Shown: positions 60,074 through 64,000 of the stretch, piece after piece
Layout: each line of letters opens with the position of its first letter
How positions within the stretch are numbered: position 1 is the first letter of the stretch
NCBI GenBank assembly: GCA_003952965.2
Contig: CM025856.1
Span: 16,249,248 to 16,313,247 of the forward strand
Reading direction: 5' to 3'
DNA length: 64,000 nucleotides
DNA from: Morella rubra
Lineage: Eukaryota; Streptophyta; Magnoliopsida; Fagales; Myricaceae
Made by a program: the position numbers and the translations under genes
The notes under the pieces: model-generated
The model's input: only the letters and a program-made list of their open reading frames with translations
The model's database searches: none
Told to the model about the DNA's origin: nothing

Positions 60074-60794
60074 TGTGGTCAGCACAAAAGGTTGAGATTG
60101 AAATTAAATTCTGGAATGATTCACGAAGGGTTTCTGTTCGAATTATGGCTTGTTGGAAAGCTCTACAAGTCTAGTTTCCAATGCATCAAACGGCGTACAA
60201 TTTGGAGTTTTCTAGAAAAGTTATGGTTGAATTACTCCAAGGAGGTCAGGCTGGCAGTAATTCCGAGGTCTAGTGAATTTTGGACGAGTTTGCTATTTTT
60301 AGCTTGTTCTTTTGGATTTTCAAAGTGTCTTTTCATTTCCCTAAGAGTCTTTTATGTTCAATTAATATTTTGGAAGATGTATTTTCATTTACTCATGCTT
60401 GGAGGGTTGTTCCAAGCTTTGCTATTTAAACCCTTCTCTAGTAGTGGAAAAAGAAAGAGATTTTGAGTGTTTATACAACTTGAGCCTTAGGCTACTTTGA
60501 AGAAGGATTTCTTCTAACAACTCTTATCCTTCGGTGGATTCCGATAGGTGGCGAGTTCTTGCTCTGTATCCCGTGTTGGATTACATTGGGTGGTGATTTC
60601 TGTATCCCTTTGTGTTCTACTTGGGTGGTGAGCTTATCTATCTGAGTGTGTGAGTTAGTGTGTTTCTGAGTGTTTTTCCCACAAACATCCCGATAGATGT
60701 CCTCATTACTATTCCGAGGGTTATCACTTCCTGAGGTCCCCATTACTATCTTTCCTGAGGTGTCCCGCGCTTTCCCCGGTTAATCCCGGTATCA
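60074..60794 (+). repeat. Probable gypsy 5' LTR
   Basis: It opens TGTGGTCAGC, just after the repeat block ends, and closes CCCGGTATCA two bases before the primer site. The left edge is a best guess; TGACAC at 60065 is the alternative. Confidence 0.55.
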
Positions 60795-60796
60795 AG

Positions 60797-60808
60797 TGGT
60801 ATCAGAGC
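60797..60808 (+). promoter_or_regulatory. Gypsy primer binding site
   Basis: TGGTATCAGAGC is complementary to the 3' end of plant initiator-Met tRNA, the commonest primer of plant LTR elements. Confidence 0.9.
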
Positions 60809-60819
60809 TTTTGGTTGTC

Positions 60820-61835
60820 ATGGCGGGTCGTCGTCGTCGTGGGCCAAATGTTGACTCTCCTCCAGCTCATGAAAGAGATCTCCATGAAGTTGAAGTTGCA
60901 GATCTACGAAGACAATTACAACAACTTCAGCAACGTCTTGAGTATTATGAGCCTTTTGGTTCTCATCATGATTCGGATGGTGAATCTTCTCATCATGAGA
61001 ATGAGAATCCTTTCTATCGTGAACGAAGTGAAGCATCATCGGCGGAACATGTTCATCATCATCGTCGACGTAATCAAAGAAACAATGAAGTTCAACGAGA
61101 TCAACTTGATGTGAGAGTTGATATCCCCAAGTTTGAAGGAAGGATGCAGCCGGACGAGTTTCTTGATTGGTTACATTCGGTGGAGCGGATCTTTGATTAT
61201 AAGGAGGTACCGGAAGAGAGAAAGGTGAAGCTTGTTGCATTGAGATTGAAGAAATATGCTTCTCTATGGTGGGAGAATTAAAGAAGCAGTGTGCTCGAGA
61301 AGGAAGAAGTCGTATTGCTACATGGGAAAAGATGAGAAAAGTTCTTAAGCAAAAATTTTTGCCAGATAATTACCGACAAGATATTTTTCTTAAGTTCCAC
61401 AATTTCAAGCAAAAGGATCTTTTGGTGGAAGAATATACTGCTGAGTTCGATCATCTCATAATGAAGTGTGATGTGGCGGAGCCGGAAGAGCAAACTATCG
61501 CTCGCTATCTTGGTGGGCTAAGATGGGAGATTGGCAATATTGTCCAATTACAACCGTATTGGACTTACAATGATGTTGTGAAGCTAGCAATAAAGGTGGA
61601 AAAGCAACAAAAGGAGGCTCATGGAAGTAGACCACGATTTGGAGCAAAGGAAGGTCATTCCAACCGAGGGAGCTCTTTAGTCCTAAAGTTTCAGCACCAA
61701 AGTTTGCAGCAAACAAAGCACTCCTCAACTCCTGAAGAATGAAGGAGGACCAAGTTCAATTCGCCAAAATCCTAATTCTCGCAAGTGCTTCAAATGCCAA
61801 GGATTTGGTCATATTGCCTCTGATTGTCCAAACCG
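60820..61835 (+). other. Gypsy gag region
   Basis: ATG at 60820 opens MAGRRRRGPN. A Gln-rich coiled coil and a His/Asp-rich stretch follow, then the Gag core (FLDWLHSVERIFDY, about 61165; LRWEIGNIVQLQPY, about 61520). A CCHC knuckle, CFKCQGFGHIASDC, is at about 61789. It is broken. Confidence 0.85.
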
Positions 61836-61839
61836 CAAA

Positions 61840-63921
61840 GTGGTGACTCTTATTGAAGAAGAATGGATGGACGAAGGCGATGAAGAAGAACCAATGGAGG
61901 AAGATGCAGAAAACAAGGAAGACGAAGATGTCACTTATGCCGACATTGGAGAATCACTTGTTGTTCGAAGAAGTTTGAGTTCAGTCCATGAAGATTGTGA
62001 TGAATGGCTCGGACAAACATCTTTCAAACAAGATGCACTTCCCATGGCAAAGTTTGTGATATTATCATTGATGGTGGAAGTTGTGAGAACGTGGTGGCTG
62101 AAGACATGGTGAAGAAGCTGAAACTTAAGACACAACCTCATCCTCAACCTTACAAGCTTACGTGGTTTCGAAAAGGAAACGAGGTGAAGGTAAACCAACG
62201 CACTCTTGTTCAATTTTCTATTGGCAAGAATTACAAAGATGAAGTATTATGTGATGTTGTGCCTATGGATGCTTGCCATTTACTTCTCGGTAGACCATGG
62301 CAATATGATAGGAAATCTATTCATGACGGTTTCAAGAATACTTATGAGTTTGTCAAAGATGGAGTAAGGATCATTTTGGGTCCTTTGCGTTTGGAGAGAT
62401 CTCCCAAACCTTATAAAGGAGAGGGAAATAATTTACTCTCTATATGTGATGTTGAGAAGGAATTGGTGTGTTCTAACGAAGTTTGTGCTCTTGTGGTGAT
62501 GGAAGAAAATGAAGAAGTGAATGAACCACCTCTTATTATGCAATCTCTTCTTGAAGAGTTCCTTGATGTCATTCCCGAAGAAATTCCATATGGTCTCCCT
62601 CCTATGAGAGACATTCAACATTGCATTGATCTTGTACCGGGTTCCATCATTCCAAACAAAGCAGCCTATAGGATGAGTCCTAAGGAGAATGAAGAATGCA
62701 AAGGCAAGTTGGGGAGCTTTTGGCTAAAGGCTTGGTGAAAGAAAGCATGAGTCATTGTGCTGTCCCCGCACTTCTTGTACCAAAGAAGGATGGAACATGG
62801 CGGATGTGTGTTGATAGTAGAGCGGTGAACAAGATTACCATCAAATATCGCTTTCCTATTCCTCGCCTTGATGATCTTCTTGACCAACTTCACGGTGCTT
62901 CTATCTTTTCGAAGATAGATCTTCGAAGTGGTTATCATCAAATTCGAATGAGGCCGGGAGATGAATGGAAGACCGCTTTCAAAACTCGAGATGGTCTTTA
63001 TGAGTGGATGGTTATGCCTTTTGGGCTTTCTAATGCTCCTAGTACCTTCATGCGCCTTATGAATCATGTCTTTAAATCTTTTATTGGGCATTTTATTGTT
63101 GTCTACTTTGATGATATCTTGGTGTACAGCAAGCATAAGGAGCAACACTTGGAACATCTTCGGCAAGTGTTCACAACTCTACGGGAGCAAAAGTTGTTTG
63201 CAAATTTGAAGAAATGTCATTTCTTTACTGAGAGCCTTATCTTTTTAGGCTATGTGGTGTCTAGCGAAGGGATAAAGTGGATCCTAGCAAGATTGAAGCA
63301 ATCACGACTTGGCCTATACCAAGGTCGATTCATGATATTCGAAGCTTTCATGGTCTTGCATCATTTTATCGAAGATTCATCAAAGGATTCAGCTCTATCA
63401 TTGCACCCATCACTGAGTGCTTGAAGGGAGGTATTTTCAAGTGGACTAGTGAAGCCGAGAAGAGTTTTGAAATTATCAAGAGAAAGATGACGAAAGCTCC
63501 AGTCCTTTCCTTGCCAAATTTTGACATTTTGTTTGAAGTTGATTGTGACGCTTCTAATGTTGGCATTGGTGCAGTACTTAGCCAAGAAGGAAAACCTATT
63601 GCCTTCTTTAGTGAAAAGTTGAGTGAGTCTCGCAAGAAATACTCGACTTATGACAAAGAATTTTATGCTATTGTTCGAGCCTTGCATCATTGGAGTCATT
63701 ATCTCCTTCCTAAGGAGTTCATCTTGTTCTCGGATCATGAAGCCTTGAAGTATTTGAATAGCCAACAAAAACTCAATTCCCGACATGCCAAATGGAGTGA
63801 GTTTTTACAATCATTTTCCTTTGTTCTCAAGCATAAGGCGGGTGTTCAAAATCAAGTGGCTGATGCTTTGAGTCGTCGACATTCCTTGCTTTCTACTATG
63901 CAAGTTAATGTTTGGCTTTGA
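61840..63921 (+). other. Gypsy protease, reverse transcriptase and RNase H region
   Basis: The protease motif IIDGGSCEN is near 62065. The RT shows [16 protein letters not shown] (about 62785), [14 protein letters not shown] (about 63016) and [11 protein letters not shown] (about 63105). RNase H shows [18 protein letters not shown] (about 63530) and VADALSRR (about 63858). It is broken. Confidence 0.9.
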
Positions 63922-64000
63922 AGTGGTGAAAGAGCTTTACAAGGAGGATCCCTACTTTACCAAGGTATGGGAAGAATGTTCTAAGGGTCCTTATCACTCA

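Larger units (their letters stand above)
60074..64000 (+). mobile_element. Ty3/gypsy retrotransposon, 5' part, broken, runs off the window
   Basis: A probable 5' LTR (about 60074-60794) is followed by the tRNA-Met primer site TGGTATCAGAGC (60797-60808). Then come gag, a protease, reverse transcriptase and RNase H. Integrase and the 3' LTR lie beyond the window. RT before integrase marks the gypsy order. The visible coding part has about five breaks. The well-kept motifs suggest a younger insertion than the copia element, but without the second LTR its age cannot be judged. It interrupts the repeat copy at 59635-60065. Confidence 0.9.

Noticed and set aside
60818-61240. Minus-strand open frame of 140 codons rich in His/Asp
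   Set aside because: Antisense to the gypsy Gag; its composition only mirrors the repeats in Gag.
62666-63166. Minus-strand open frame of 166 codons
   Set aside because: Antisense to the gypsy reverse transcriptase.

Overview
This is a stretch of nuclear DNA from a flowering plant, most likely a eudicot. It is A+T-rich and gene-poor. The host genes that can be recognised are plant-type DC1 (divergent C1, Cys/His-rich) genes and a DUF247 gene. The rest is mainly plant transposons of five classes, plus layered segmental duplications. The species cannot be named from the sequence alone. I find no rRNA, tRNA, CRISPR or prokaryotic feature.

Layout: 1-2190 holds decayed repeats, including an LTR-like fragment with a cluster of TGTCGACACA-type palindromes. 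A DC1 tandem array follows, all on the minus strand: copy A (2797-4547), copy B (22233-23993) and copy C (27498-29194), with a small orphan fragment at 59215-59345. All three copies carry frame breaks. Copy C is a mosaic: its 3' part and downstream flank match A, its 5' part and upstream flank match B, and the switch lies in the shared stretch near 28868-28880. The flanks (5400-7650 and 31350-33550; 25380-26400 and 29330-30230; 34055-34985 and 53515-54365) are duplicated too.

Between A and B sits a full-length CACTA (En/Spm) transposon, 9016-20787, with a 3-bp target duplication AAG. It encodes a TNP2-type transposase and a TNPA/Transposase_24-type protein. It also has a long 5' half with dozens of palindromic GTCCGGAC-type sites, an accessory ORF, and a partial duplicate of that ORF and its leader.

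From 35.1 to 52.0 kb lies an old SIRE-like Ty1/copia retrotransposon with a third ORF after pol. It is split by a 7.2-kb MuDR-type element (43361-50555, 9-bp target duplication TAATGCTTA, about 180-bp terminal inverted repeats). The order of events is therefore host duplication, then copia, then MULE.

The right end carries more tandem repeats, a broken DUF247 gene with an internal duplication (55928-57851, minus strand), and the 5' part of a Ty3/gypsy element (about 60074 to the window end). The window reads as a decaying disease-response-like gene cluster that has served as a landing site for transposons. The many small indels in every gene, host and transposon alike, could reflect real decay, sequence error, or both.
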